From the NCBI RefSeq assembly GCF_035999195.1, contig NZ_DASYGY010000009.1:1488001-1552000 (forward strand): a stretch of 64,000 nt of DNA, given 5' to 3'. Below, piece after piece: positions 50,330 to 58,937 of the stretch (position 1 is the first letter of the stretch; the number at the start of each line of letters is the position of its first letter). The stretch is from Pseudoxanthomonas sp. (GTDB taxonomy: Bacteria; Pseudomonadota; Gammaproteobacteria; Xanthomonadales; Xanthomonadaceae). The translations under genes were made by a program, and so were the position numbers. The notes below the pieces were generated by a model. That model was not told the origin of the DNA. It saw only the letters and a list, made by a program, of their open reading frames with translations, and ran no database searches.

Positions 50330-50952
50330 GCGCGACGGCGCCAGACGCGCACGCGCTCGAAGCGCGATTCCGTGCCGTTGCGTAGGCGCCGCACATTGAC
50401 GCGATGGGTGAAGAGCACCAGCAGCGCCGCGGCGATGGCGAACATCTGGGTGGCGCGATCCATCTGCAGCCACCACGCCAGCGGCATCAGGCAAGCGGTG
50501 GCAATGATCGACGCCAGGCCGACATAGCCCGTCGCGACCAGCACGCCGAGCCACACCGCGAACAACGGCAGCAGCGCCAGCGGCCACAGCACCGCCAGGC
50601 CGCCCAGCAACGTGCCCACGCCCTTGCCGCCGCGGAAGCCGTGCCAGACCGGCCACACATGCCCCATCGCCGCGACGAATGCCGCCAGGAACCCCAGCGC
50701 GCGCGGCGACAGCGGGCCGTCCAGCGGCGCGAACCGCAGCGCCAGCCAGGCCGCCAGCGCGCCCTTGCCGATGTCGACCAGCACCACCCCCAGCGCGAAC
50801 TTCGCGCCCTGCGTGCGGAAGGCATTGGTACCGCCGGCATTGCCGCTGCCCTGCGTGCGGATATCGACGCCGCGCAGGCGGCCGAGCACCAGGCTACCCG
50901 ACACGGAGCCGATCAGGTAGGCGAACAGCAGGAGCAGGCAGGCGATGAGCAT
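50326..50952 (-). CDS. plsY: Glycerol-3-phosphate acyltransferase PlsY
   Basis: An integral membrane acyltransferase that uses acyl-phosphate to make lysophosphatidic acid, the first step of phospholipid synthesis. The 208-residue protein has about five helices and the three family motifs: GSVSGSLVLGRLRGVD then GSGNAGGTNAFR near residue 35, GHVWPVWHGFRGGKGVGT near 100, and VLFTHRVNVRRLRNGTE near the C-terminus. The start at 50952 is chosen because the signal-like MLIACLLLLFAYLIG follows. A DhaL-DegV fusion gene lies directly upstream. Confidence 0.94.
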   Translation of the reverse strand: MLIACLLLLFAYLIGSVSGSLVLGRLRGVDIRTQGSGNAGGTNAFRTQGAKFALGVVLVDIGKGALAAWLALRFAPLDGPLSPRALGFLAAFVAAMGHVWPVWHGFRGGKGVGTLLGGLAVLWPLALLPLFAVWLGVLVATGYVGLASIIATACLMPLAWWLQMDRATQMFAIAAALLVLFTHRVNVRRLRNGTESRFERVRVWRRRA

Positions 50953-50982
50953 GCCGCCATTATGGGCCACGCCCCCGCGGGC

Positions 50983-52797
50983 TCAGGCCTCGGGCGCCGG
51001 TTGCACCGCCACGATCAGCGCACCGGGCCCCGCATGCGCCCCGATGGCGGCGCCGGTTTCCACCAGGCGGTCCTCGCTGATCTGCAGGCGCGTGCGCAGC
51101 GCGGCCAGTAGCCGCTCTGCACCGGCGCGGTCGTCGCAGTGGCCGACGATCAGCCGCCAGCGCTGGCCGGCCGGCAACTGGCGCGCCACGCGACGCGCAA
51201 AGGCCTCGGGTGCCTGCGCGCGCGTCAGCAGGATGCCCGCGACCACCATGCGGCCGTCCACGCTCATCTTCGCCATCGGCGTCAACGCGCTGAGCCGCGC
51301 GATCGGCGCCGCCCAGCGCGGGATGCGGCCGCCGCGCACGGCGTGGGAGATGTCCGGCGCGATGGCCCACATCCGCGTCAGCGGACGCAGGCGCTCCAGT
51401 TCGGCCACCACGCTCGCGTCGTCCTGCCCCTGCGCCGCCAGCTCCGCGGCACGCCACACCAGCAGTGCCTGCCCGCAGGCCGCATTGACCGTATCGAACA
51501 CGCGCACGCGGCGGTCCGGATCGCGTGCCGCCGCGTGCTCGCCGGACTGCAGCGTGCCCGACAGCGCACGCGACAGGCCCATGTAGAGCACGCGGGCGTG
51601 GTGCGCGAGCGACAGCTCGAACTCCCGGCGGAAATCGCCCGGTGGCGGCTGGCTGGTGCGCGGAAGCTGATGCGACGCCGCCATGCGCCGGTAGAACTCG
51701 GCGGTCGACAGCCCGATCTTGTCCAGGTAGTCGCGGCCGTCCAGATCCACGCGCGCCGGGACCACGCCGATGGCGTACCGCTCGGCGATGTCGTCGGGCA
51801 GGTCGGCGGCGCTGTCGGTGACCACCACCAGCGGCTGCGGTGCGGCGGCGACCGCCTGCTGGCGGATCATGTCGTCGGCCTTCATGGCCTCCACGCGCCC
51901 CTGCTGCGCGCAGGCGTCGAACAGCGCCTGCGGGGAACCGGTGTGCGCATGCACGCGCAGACGCGCGCTGCCGCCGGCGATGACGATGGAGTCCGCGCCT
52001 GCCGCTTCCAGCGCGGCGCGCAGGCGGTCGCGGTCAAGGCCGTCGCCGAGCAACAGGCATTCGGTGCACCAGCGCCGCGCTGGATCGATCTCGTGATCGT
52101 GCGTCGGCAGCGCACCCCCATCGTTGGCCGCGACCGGCGCACCGGCGCGCACGCGCACCGCACGCGGACCGCCCTCGACGAACTCGGCGATGCCTTCCAG
52201 CAGGTCGACGAAGCCCTGCGCACCGGCATCCACCACGCCGGCCTTCTGCAGCAGCGCCATCTGCCGAGGCGTGTCCGCCAGTGCCCGCCGGGCGCGGGCG
52301 AGCGCCCGGGTGAAGCCGCTGCGCGTATCGGGTTGCGCACTGTCCGCCGCCGCGTCCAGTTCGTCGGCGAAGGCGGTGATGACGCTCAGGATGGTGCCTT
52401 CGACCGGCTGCGCCAGCGCCTGTCGCGCGCTCAGCGCTCCCTGCCGTACCGCCGCCGCCAGTGAACGGACATCCAGTTCCGGCAGCGTGCGCACCCGCTC
52501 CGCTACGCCGTGGAGGAACTGCGCCAGGATCGCGCCCGAGTTGCCGCGCGCACCGTCGATGGCGTCGTTGCCGACCCGGCTGAGCAGGTCGCCGGCGTGC
52601 TGGCTGGGCTGGCTCAGCGCGCCATTGAGCACGCTGCCGAGGGTCGAGGCGAGGTTGTTGCCGGTATCGCCGTCGGCCACCGGAAACACGTTGATGCGGT
52701 TCAAGCCGTCCCGTGCCGCGATGACCCGGCGGGCCCCGGCGATCAGGGCCAGGCGCAGGGCGGCGGCGGTCAGCGGACGGTCGGAAGGCGTAGGCAT
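50983..52797 (-). CDS. FakA-FakB-like fusion: DhaL/DAK2 kinase fused to DegV fatty-acid-binding domain
   Basis: A 604-residue two-part protein. Residues 1-200 are a DhaL (DAK2) kinase domain with the Mg-binding aspartates in NVFPVADGDTGNNLASTL (about 37-54) and GARGNSGAILAQFLHG. Residues about 215-310 match the FakA middle domain with the Cys pair in RWCTECLLLG. From about 320 to the end is a DegV domain: VVVTDSAADLPDDIAERYAI, LPRTSQPPPGDF (fatty-acid binding) and MGLSRALSGTLQSGEHAA. FakA phosphorylates fatty acids bound by FakB to acyl-phosphate, the donor for PlsY, which is encoded next. Here both halves are in one chain. Role inferred from domains and neighbour. Confidence 0.85.
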   Translation of the reverse strand: MPTPSDRPLTAAALRLALIAGARRVIAARDGLNRINVFPVADGDTGNNLASTLGSVLNGALSQPSQHAGDLLSRVGNDAIDGARGNSGAILAQFLHGVAERVRTLPELDVRSLAAAVRQGALSARQALAQPVEGTILSVITAFADELDAAADSAQPDTRSGFTRALARARRALADTPRQMALLQKAGVVDAGAQGFVDLLEGIAEFVEGGPRAVRVRAGAPVAANDGGALPTHDHEIDPARRWCTECLLLGDGLDRDRLRAALEAAGADSIVIAGGSARLRVHAHTGSPQALFDACAQQGRVEAMKADDMIRQQAVAAAPQPLVVVTDSAADLPDDIAERYAIGVVPARVDLDGRDYLDKIGLSTAEFYRRMAASHQLPRTSQPPPGDFRREFELSLAHHARVLYMGLSRALSGTLQSGEHAAARDPDRRVRVFDTVNAACGQALLVWRAAELAAQGQDDASVVAELERLRPLTRMWAIAPDISHAVRGGRIPRWAAPIARLSALTPMAKMSVDGRMVVAGILLTRAQAPEAFARRVARQLPAGQRWRLIVGHCDDRAGAERLLAALRTRLQISEDRLVETGAAIGAHAGPGALIVAVQPAPEA

Positions 52798-52989
52798 GGC
52801 GGGAGTCTGCCGTAAGCGCGGGCGCTCGCCTGTTGCGACGCAGCAGTCCGTCGGCGGTTTCCCTCGATCCGTCGCCGCGCGCCGGCATTTCGTCGCACGG
52901 GGCAGGCGGATCCGTGCCGGACGACACCAATCCGGCTATAGTCGGCGGTGTCATCTGGCCGCTGTAACTGACCGACAGGAGTCCCTCCG

Positions 52990-53313
52990 ATGCTTCGCGC
53001 CAGCCTTGCCCTGCTGCTCCTGATCGCCTCGGCGGCCGTGTTCGCCCAGAACGGGCGCGGCGTCGCCGGCGGCAACACCGGCACCTGCCAGGACGTGGCC
53101 GACCGTGCGGTCGCCGAGCGTCCTGTCGATGCCGTTCCCACCGCCTCGGATGCACGCCGCGCGCGCGCCACCGCCGTGCGCAGCAAGTACGGGGCGCCGG
53201 CCTCCCTGACCTCGCCCACCACCACCCGGGGCGGTGGCGACGACGACGACACCCCGCTGCCGCGCAGCCGCGGCTCGAAGTGGCACAGCTTCCTGCCGGG
53301 CATGTTCCGCTGA
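52990..53313 (+). CDS. Small exported protein of unknown function
   Basis: A 107-residue protein with a signal peptide (residues 1-19, ending VFA) and a mature part rich in Ala, Arg, Thr and Asp, including GGGDDDDTPLPRSRGSK. It has one cysteine (TGTCQDVADRAV). I do not recognise a family. GGAGTCCCTCCG precedes the ATG, and TATAGT near 52936 may be its -10 box. It is divergent from the DhaL-DegV gene and lies 18 bases before the peptidase gene. Confidence 0.65.
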   Translation: MLRASLALLLLIASAAVFAQNGRGVAGGNTGTCQDVADRAVAERPVDAVPTASDARRARATAVRSKYGAPASLTSPTTTRGGGDDDDTPLPRSRGSKWHSFLPGMFR

Positions 53314-53331
53314 CGGGGGCGGCGATATCCG

Positions 53332-54093
53332 GTGATCGGACTCCTGCGCCGCCTGCGGCGCCCTTCCCCGTCGATTGACGACACCCTCTGGCAGCGCGTG
53401 CGTGCCGCCACCCCCTGGGTGGCGGCGCTGGACGACGCGCGCCTGGACCGGCTGCGTGCGCTGACCGCGCGCTTCCTGCACCAGAAGACCATCACCCCGC
53501 TGGCCGGACTGAGCCTGGACGACGCCCAGCGCGCGCAACTGGCGGCACTGTGCTGCCTGCCGCTGCTGGAATTCGGCGAAGGCGGGCTGCGCGGGTGGTC
53601 GCAGCTGATCGTCTATCCCGATGCCTTCCGCGTGCAGCGCACGCACACCGACGCCGCAGGCGTGCTGCACGAGTGGGAAGACGATCTGGCCGGCGAAGCT
53701 TGGGACCAGGGGCCGTTGATCCTGTCCTGGGCCGACGTGCAGGCCGACATCGCCGAGCCCGACGCCGGCTTCTGCGTGGCGGTGCACGAGATGGCGCACA
53801 AGCTGGACGTGCTGGACGGCGAACTCGATGGCACTCCGCCATTGCCGGACGCGTGGCATGGCCGCTGGGCGCGCGACTTCCAGCGCGCGTACGACGCATT
53901 CTGCATGCAGGTCGATCTGGGGCGCGAGACGGCCATCGACCCGTACGCGGCGGAAGCGCCGGAGGAATTCTTCGCGGTGGTCACCGAGTACCACTTCTCC
54001 GCACCGCACATCCTGGCCCAAGCCATGCCGGACGTGGCCGCACACCTGCAGCGCTTCTACGGTCCCTCGCCGATGGCCGCGGCGACAGCCTGA
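53332..54093 (+). CDS. mtfA: Zinc-dependent peptidase MtfA-like
   Basis: A 253-residue cytosolic metallopeptidase of the M90 family. MtfA of E. coli binds the glucose repressor Mlc and is activated by it. The zinc site is VAVHEMAHKLDVLDG (HExxH, about residues 149-153), with the distal Glu ligand in EAPEEFFAVVTEYHFSAP. Other family traits are IVYPDAFRVQRTHTDAAGV and the helical N-terminus. The start is the GTG at 53332. It converges with phoQ and ends one base from its stop. Confidence 0.9.
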   Translation: MIGLLRRLRRPSPSIDDTLWQRVRAATPWVAALDDARLDRLRALTARFLHQKTITPLAGLSLDDAQRAQLAALCCLPLLEFGEGGLRGWSQLIVYPDAFRVQRTHTDAAGVLHEWEDDLAGEAWDQGPLILSWADVQADIAEPDAGFCVAVHEMAHKLDVLDGELDGTPPLPDAWHGRWARDFQRAYDAFCMQVDLGRETAIDPYAAEAPEEFFAVVTEYHFSAPHILAQAMPDVAAHLQRFYGPSPMAAATA

Positions 54094-54094
54094 G

Positions 54095-55552
54095 TCAGAG
54101 ACCGGGCGGCAGGCGCACTTCGAAGCGCGCGCCGCCGAGTTCTTCCGAGCGCCGTACCTGCAGCTCGCCGCGATAGTCGCGGATCAGGTCCTGCACGATC
54201 GACAGGCCGATGCCGTGGCCCTGCACGCGCTCGTCGCCGCGTACGCCACGCTGCAGCACCTTGGACACATCGTCTTCGGCGATGCCGGGACCGTCGTCGT
54301 CCACCGCGATGAACACGCCCGGCCGCCGCTGTGGCGCCGTCGCCCCCACCATCACCGTCAGCAGCACGCGCGAGCGCGCCCACTTGAACGCGTTCTCCAG
54401 CAGGTTGCCGATCAGTTCCTGCAGGTCGCCGGTCTCGCCGTGGAAGCGCGCACGCGGGTCGATCTCGAACTCGCAGATCACGCCCTTCGCCGCATACACC
54501 TTCTCCAGCCCGCGCACGATCTCCTCCGCGTGCGGCTCGATCGGCACGGCGGCGGAGAACAGCTTGTGGCCACTCGATGCCGCGCGCGCCAGCTGGTAGG
54601 ACACCAGGTTGTTCATGCGCTTGAGCTGCACGTCCAGCTCGTCGCGCAACGCCTGCGGATCGCCGCCGCCGCTGTCCAGCTGCGTGCGCAGCACCGCGAT
54701 CGGCGTCTTCAGGCTGTGGGCCAGGTCGGCCAGCGTGTTGCGCTGCCGCTCCAGGTTCTCGCGCTCGCTCTCGATGAAGGCATTGATGCTGTCGGTCAGC
54801 GGTTCGAGTTCGCGCGGGTGGCTCTCGGTCATGCCCGAGAGTTCGCCGCGCTGCACGCGGCTGAGTTCGAAGATCACCCGCCGCAGCGGCCGCAGGCTCC
54901 AGCGCAGTACAAGCATCTGCAACAGCAGCAGGATCACGCCGGCGCCGCCGAGGTAGACCCACAGCGATCCCCGGAACACCCGGATCTGTGCGCTCAGCGC
55001 CTGCGCGTCCTCGAAGATGTAGATGCTGTAGGGAATCTCCGGATGCTGGTGCGTCGCTGGCCAGGCGTAACCCACGCCATAGCGGTAGACCTCGCTTTCG
55101 CTGCCGTCGGCGCGGCGGATCGGCAGGGGTCCCTCGAACGACTCTTCCAGTGCGCCCAGCATGCGCGGTACGGGCAGCTCGGGGCCCAACGTCGAGTTGG
55201 ACCCCCATGGTGGTACGCCCTGCAGCACGACCTGCGCATACATGCCGCTGTCGGGCATGTCGAAGCGGGGGTCGGGCGTGTTATAGGGCGGAATCAGGGT
55301 GCCGTTGCGACCGAACTCCACCTTGTCGGTGTAATACAGCGCGTAGCTCTTCAGGCGCTGCCGCAGGTTGTCCTCGGCGGTGTCGACGAAGGCGCGGTCC
55401 AGGGCGTACCCGGCCAGTGCGAGAAACGCCAGCAGCGCCAGGCTGGCGGCCAGCAGCTGGCGCGCGCGCAGCGAACGCGGCCGCCACCCGTCGAACCGGT
55501 CACGGCCGACGGGAGCGGAAGGCGCGGCGCCGGACGGTGGCGCAGGCATCAA
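54095..55552 (-). CDS. phoQ: Sensor histidine kinase of a PhoQ-like two-component system
   Basis: A 485-residue inner-membrane sensor kinase. TM1 is at about 32-52 and TM2 at about 198-218, with a periplasmic domain of 145 residues between. A HAMP-like linker is followed by the dimerisation box LADLAHSLKTPIAVLRT with the phospho-acceptor H279, the N box in LIGNLLENAFKWARSR and the ATP-lid motifs VDDDGPGIAEDD and GHGIGLSIVQDLIRDY. The sensor domain and its pairing with the next gene match the PhoQ of Xanthomonas, which senses low Ca2+/Mg2+ or host signals. It lies 25 bases after phoP. Confidence 0.87.
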   Translation of the reverse strand: MMPAPPSGAAPSAPVGRDRFDGWRPRSLRARQLLAASLALLAFLALAGYALDRAFVDTAEDNLRQRLKSYALYYTDKVEFGRNGTLIPPYNTPDPRFDMPDSGMYAQVVLQGVPPWGSNSTLGPELPVPRMLGALEESFEGPLPIRRADGSESEVYRYGVGYAWPATHQHPEIPYSIYIFEDAQALSAQIRVFRGSLWVYLGGAGVILLLLQMLVLRWSLRPLRRVIFELSRVQRGELSGMTESHPRELEPLTDSINAFIESERENLERQRNTLADLAHSLKTPIAVLRTQLDSGGGDPQALRDELDVQLKRMNNLVSYQLARAASSGHKLFSAAVPIEPHAEEIVRGLEKVYAAKGVICEFEIDPRARFHGETGDLQELIGNLLENAFKWARSRVLLTVMVGATAPQRRPGVFIAVDDDGPGIAEDDVSKVLQRGVRGDERVQGHGIGLSIVQDLIRDYRGELQVRRSEELGGARFEVRLPPGL

Positions 55553-55577
55553 GTGCAGGCGATGCCGGCGCGGGACA

Positions 55578-56264
55578 TCAGCCTTCGCCGCTGCGCGGGA
55601 TCGCGAAGCGGTAGCCGCGACCGCGGACGGTCTCGATCGGCTTCAGTTCGCCGTCCGGATCCAGCTTCTTGCGCAGGCGGCCGATGAAGACTTCCAGCAC
55701 GTTGGAGTCGCGGTCGAAGTCCTGCTGGTAGATGTGCTCGGTCAGGTCGGCCTTCGAGACCAGTTCGCCGGCATGCATCATCAGGTACTCCAGCACCTTG
55801 TACTCGTAGCTGGTCAGGTCGACATTGCTGCCGTTGACGCTGACGGTCTGTGCGGCCAGGTCGAGCGCCACCGGGCCGCATTCCAGCGTCGGCTTGCTCC
55901 AGCCGGCCGCACGGCGCAGCAGCGCGTTGACGCGCGCCAGCAGTTCTTCCACGTGGAACGGCTTGACCAGGTAGTCGTCGGCGCCCTGCTTCAGGCCTTC
56001 GACCTTGTCCTGCCAGCTGGAGCGCGCGGTCAGGATCAGCACCGGGAACTTCTTGCCTTCGTCGCGCAGCGCCTTGATCAGTTCCATGCCCGACATCTTG
56101 GGCAGGCCGAGATCGATAATGCCCACGTCGAACGGCACTTCGCGACCCATGTACAGGCCTTCCTCGCCATCCTGGGCCGCGTCCACCGCAAAGCCTTCGC
56201 GCTTCAGGCGCGCGGCGAGGGTTTCACGCAGGGGGGCTTCGTCTTCGACCAGCAGGATACGCAT
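55578..56264 (-). CDS. phoP: PhoP-like OmpR-family response regulator
   Basis: A 228-residue response regulator. The receiver domain has the acidic pocket LVEDEAPLRE, the phospho-acceptor D51 in GIIDLGLPKMSGMEL, the switch Thr in ILTARSSWQDKVEGL and the Lys in DDYLVKPFHVEELL. The C-terminal winged-helix domain (about 127-224) has LTSYEYKVLEYLMMHAGELV and VFIGRLRKKLDPD with the recognition helix, and TVRGRGYRFA. It is upstream of the kinase gene and downstream of the PepSY-like gene in one operon. Confidence 0.92.
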   Translation of the reverse strand: MRILLVEDEAPLRETLAARLKREGFAVDAAQDGEEGLYMGREVPFDVGIIDLGLPKMSGMELIKALRDEGKKFPVLILTARSSWQDKVEGLKQGADDYLVKPFHVEELLARVNALLRRAAGWSKPTLECGPVALDLAAQTVSVNGSNVDLTSYEYKVLEYLMMHAGELVSKADLTEHIYQQDFDRDSNVLEVFIGRLRKKLDPDGELKPIETVRGRGYRFAIPRSGEG

Positions 56265-56340
56265 GGACTCTCCTTGGGAATGCGGCGCGGCATCGGACCG
56301 CGCGGGACGTGCTCAGTTGAGCCTTGGATTTTACGTAAGA

Positions 56341-56745
56341 CTACGGGCGCGGGGAGTTATCGCCGCGTGCAGGCTGCGGCGGCGGCGCGATGTCGCGACG
56401 CGGACGCACGGGAGAATCCAGGTCGCGGCGCGACGGGCCAAAATCGTCCTGCGTCCGGGTGCGCACCCGGCCACGCTCATCGATGTACTTGACGCGCGTG
56501 ACGTCGCGTCCGTCGTACTGCATGCGCTCGACGCTCAACACCTGATTCCCCGATTCGCTGCGCACGCGGCGCACCGAATCGGACATGGAACTGCGGTGAC
56601 CACGATCTTCGCCTCGCGGCGCTCCGCGTTCGCGAGGTGCATCCCCCCGGCCACGATCCTCCTGTGCCTGCACCACATGGGTGCCAGCGAGGGCGGCGAG
56701 GACCGCCAAGGCAACGGCGGCGAGGGTCGGAACGCGAAAACGCAT
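56341..56745 (-). CDS. Exported PepSY-like protein upstream of phoPQ
   Basis: A 134-residue exported protein. The start at 56745 gives a signal (residues 1-27, ending VQA). The mature part has a highly charged Arg/Gly/Asp-rich region, then GNQVLSVERMQYDGRDVTRV and KYIDERGRVRTRTQDD, which is the core pattern of a PepSY domain. It ends in an Arg/Pro-rich tail. PepSY proteins in the periplasm often influence peptidases or are found beside PhoPQ-like sensors. It is 76 bases upstream of phoP on the same strand and probably part of the same transcript. Confidence 0.65.
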   Translation of the reverse strand: MRFRVPTLAAVALAVLAALAGTHVVQAQEDRGRGDAPRERGAPRGEDRGHRSSMSDSVRRVRSESGNQVLSVERMQYDGRDVTRVKYIDERGRVRTRTQDDFGPSRRDLDSPVRPRRDIAPPPQPARGDNSPRP

Positions 56746-56892
56746 AACGGAATCGTAACGGAACTGGGCCCGCGAAACTGAACGAAACCCGAAACCGCCT
56801 CTGAAGAATGGACCTGAAGTTTTGGACCGTGGCGGTGAATCGGTTCTGAATTTATCCACAGGGCTACGCCCCGCATTCAGCCACCTGAATAC

Positions 56893-57816
56893 TCAGAAAA
56901 TCTCGGCAACACAACACCTTAGCGAGCCGCCACCGGCCTCGATCGCGTCCAGCGCCACGCTGTGCACCGCGAAGCCCACCGCCGCCAGCCCCGCCACGGT
57001 CGCCGGCCGCAACGCCTCGTGGGCACGCCGGCTCATCCACACCTTCCCTGCCGCCAGCGCGATGGCGTTGCCGGCGAAGGCGGCCTGCTCGGCGTCGGTC
57101 AGCGCCATCACGCCACCCGGGTACAGCGCCTCCAGCGCAGAGGTCAGGCCCGGCGCCTCCACGCCACCGGGGTGGATCAGCGCCGCGCGGCCGGCCAGCA
57201 CCGCCAGCAGCACGTTGGTGTGGTATTCGCCCGGGGCCAGGTCGAACAGCAGCGTGGCGCGCAGGCCGAAGGCGTCGTGCATCCGCGCCGCGCCCACCTC
57301 GTCGCAGCGCTCGGACAGGCCGCAGAAGCCGATGCCGCGTGCGCGGTCGATCACCAGCGCGCCGGTCAGCTCACACGGATGCGGCTGGCTGGACAGGTCC
57401 ACTTCGGCATAGCCCAGCGTGTCGCGGAAGAAGCCCCGGATGTCCGGACGCCGGGCCTCCCGCTGGCGTACCTCATGCCGCATCCGCCCGACGATCAGGC
57501 GTGCCTCGCCCTCGACACGCGCGGTGGCGAACACGTTGTTCGGGAACACGGCATCAGGCGTCGCCTCGTCACCCGGGAAGCACACCACCGGCACGTCCCG
57601 GGACAGTGCGCGCTGCAGGGCATGGTGCTCGCGGAGTGCCGCACCGGTGTCGAACGCGCCGGCGTCGGCCATGTAGCGGTTGTCCTGCGCCGACTGCTCG
57701 GCCCGCATGAAGCCGTCCGGCGACACCAGGAACGCCGCCCGCGCCGTCGCCGGGCCGAAGTCCGGCGCCAGGGTGCGCGCATGCGCGACGAAGTTGGCGA
57801 TGTCGCGCGTGATCAT
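56893..57816 (-). CDS. ctlX: CtlX-type hydrolase of the guanidino-group-modifying family
   Basis: A 307-residue enzyme of the amidinotransferase/arginine-deiminase superfamily, of the citrulline-hydrolase (CtlX) kind. The fold has RAAFLVSPDGFMRAEQSAQD, FPNNVFATARVEG, and the catalytic His in FDLAPGEYHTNVLLAVLAG. The nucleophile Cys is at the very end in GGGSLRCCVAEIF. It would use citrulline or a similar guanidino/ureido compound. It lies two bases downstream of dusA on the same strand; with arginase at 46.8 kb this suggests arginine/citrulline catabolism. The start at 57816 is the natural one. Confidence 0.82.
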   Translation of the reverse strand: MITRDIANFVAHARTLAPDFGPATARAAFLVSPDGFMRAEQSAQDNRYMADAGAFDTGAALREHHALQRALSRDVPVVCFPGDEATPDAVFPNNVFATARVEGEARLIVGRMRHEVRQREARRPDIRGFFRDTLGYAEVDLSSQPHPCELTGALVIDRARGIGFCGLSERCDEVGAARMHDAFGLRATLLFDLAPGEYHTNVLLAVLAGRAALIHPGGVEAPGLTSALEALYPGGVMALTDAEQAAFAGNAIALAAGKVWMSRRAHEALRPATVAGLAAVGFAVHSVALDAIEAGGGSLRCCVAEIF

Positions 57817-57818
57817 GC

Positions 57819-58820
57819 TCAGGCGGCCGGCCGCAGTTCGCGCGTGGTCGCGGCCAGCGCCTGCTCCACCAGTGACCAGCCCGCACCGGGCTTGTGCGCG
57901 CCTTCGCTGAGGATCTGGCGGAACGTCCGCCCGCCGGGCTGCGCATGGAACAGGCCCAGCACGTGCCGGGTCAGGTGCTTCAACGCCACCCCCTTGGCAA
58001 GCTGCGCTTCCACATAGGGGCGCCATGCGCGCAACAGCTCCGCACGCGGGCGCATCTGCCCACCGAACAGCGCGATCTGCATGTCATGCAGCACATAGGG
58101 TTCGTGGTACGCCGCGCGGCCGATCATCACGCCATCGGTGTGTTGCAGGTGTTCGTGCACCTGCGTCGTGGTGGTGATGCCGCCGTTGATGGCCACCGTC
58201 AGCCCGGGCCGCTCGCGCTTGAGCCGATAGGCCCAGTCGTAGCGCAGCGGCGGGATCTCGCGGTTCTCCTTCGGCGACAGGCCCTGCAGCCAGGCCTTGC
58301 GCGCATGCACGAAGAACGTGTCGCAGCCGGTCGCGGCCACGGTGTCGATGAAGGCGAGGAACAGGTCGTAGTCTTCCTGCTCGTCCACGCCGAGGCGGCA
58401 CTTCACGGTGACCGGGATGCTGACGGCGTCGATCATCGCCGCCACGCACTCGGACACCAGCGCCGGCTCCTTCATCAGGCACGCGCCGAAGCGCCCGGCC
58501 TGCACGCGATCCGACGGACAGCCGACGTTGAGGTTCACCTCGTCGTAGCCCCAGTCCTGCGCAATGCGCGCGGCCTGCGCGAGGTGCGCCGGATCGCTGC
58601 CGCCGAGCTGGATGGCGACGGGATGCTCCACTGCGTCGAACCCCAGCAACCGGTCGCGGTCGCCGTGGATCACCGCCTGCGCGTGCACCATCTCGGTGTA
58701 CAGGCGCGCATTCGGCGCCAACAGGCGGTGGAAGACCCTGCAGTGAGTATCGGTCCAGTCCATCATCGGGGCGACCGAGAGGCGAACATCCATAACCTGT
58801 TGTTTTAATTCACTATTCAT
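57819..58820 (-). CDS. dusA: tRNA-dihydrouridine synthase DusA
   Basis: DusA reduces uridines 20 and 20a of the tRNA D-loop using FMN and NADPH. The 333-residue protein is full length, with RLSVAPMMDWTDTHCRVFHR, QLGGSDPAHLAQAARIA, NLNVGCPSDRVQAGRFGACL with the catalytic Cys, HARKAWLQGLSPKENRE and INGGITTTTQVHEHLQ. The start could be ATG 58820 (MNSELKQQ) or ATG 58793 (MDVRLSVAP). The first codons lie in AT-rich DNA unlike the rest of the gene, and an integrase follows 117 bases away. dusA 5' ends are known integration sites, so the present start was probably supplied by the element. Confidence 0.93.
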   Translation of the reverse strand: MNSELKQQVMDVRLSVAPMMDWTDTHCRVFHRLLAPNARLYTEMVHAQAVIHGDRDRLLGFDAVEHPVAIQLGGSDPAHLAQAARIAQDWGYDEVNLNVGCPSDRVQAGRFGACLMKEPALVSECVAAMIDAVSIPVTVKCRLGVDEQEDYDLFLAFIDTVAATGCDTFFVHARKAWLQGLSPKENREIPPLRYDWAYRLKRERPGLTVAINGGITTTTQVHEHLQHTDGVMIGRAAYHEPYVLHDMQIALFGGQMRPRAELLRAWRPYVEAQLAKGVALKHLTRHVLGLFHAQPGGRTFRQILSEGAHKPGAGWSLVEQALAATTRELRPAA

Positions 58821-58860
58821 TTGATGCTCAGTGCGTTTAAACGCCCTGTGTGCGGCCTAT
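58750..58860. mobile_element. Probable left attachment site of the island in the dusA 5' end
   Basis: The conserved dusA codons for APMMDWTD (about 58747-58772) lie next to AT-rich sequence (TGTTTTAATTCACTATTCAT around 58801-58820) that differs from the GC-rich gene body. The dusA integrase family is known to cross over in this part of dusA and to restore its reading frame. The exact core cannot be set, because the other end of the element is outside the window. Confidence 0.6.
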
Positions 58861-58861
58861 C

Positions 58862-58937
58862 GTGCACACGTAGTGCACACACGGGGAACATACGGGTAAG
58901 ATTTGGTACACGACTGGACGGACACAGATTGCACACA
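58862..58937. repeat. Repeated TGCACAC boxes next to the integrase gene
   Basis: TGCACAC occurs at 58863, 58874 and 58930, and its inverse TGTGTGC... at 58847. The first two are 11 bases apart, about one helical turn. Such repeats beside an integrase gene and an attachment site can be arm-type integrase sites, excisionase sites or a repressor operator. Confidence 0.45.

Noticed and set aside
56852..56860. TTATCCACA, a DnaA-box match between the PepSY-like gene and ctlX
   Set aside because: A single box with no neighbouring boxes, AT-rich stretch or replication genes; it can arise by chance and chromosomal oriC genes (dnaA, dnaN, gyrB) are absent.
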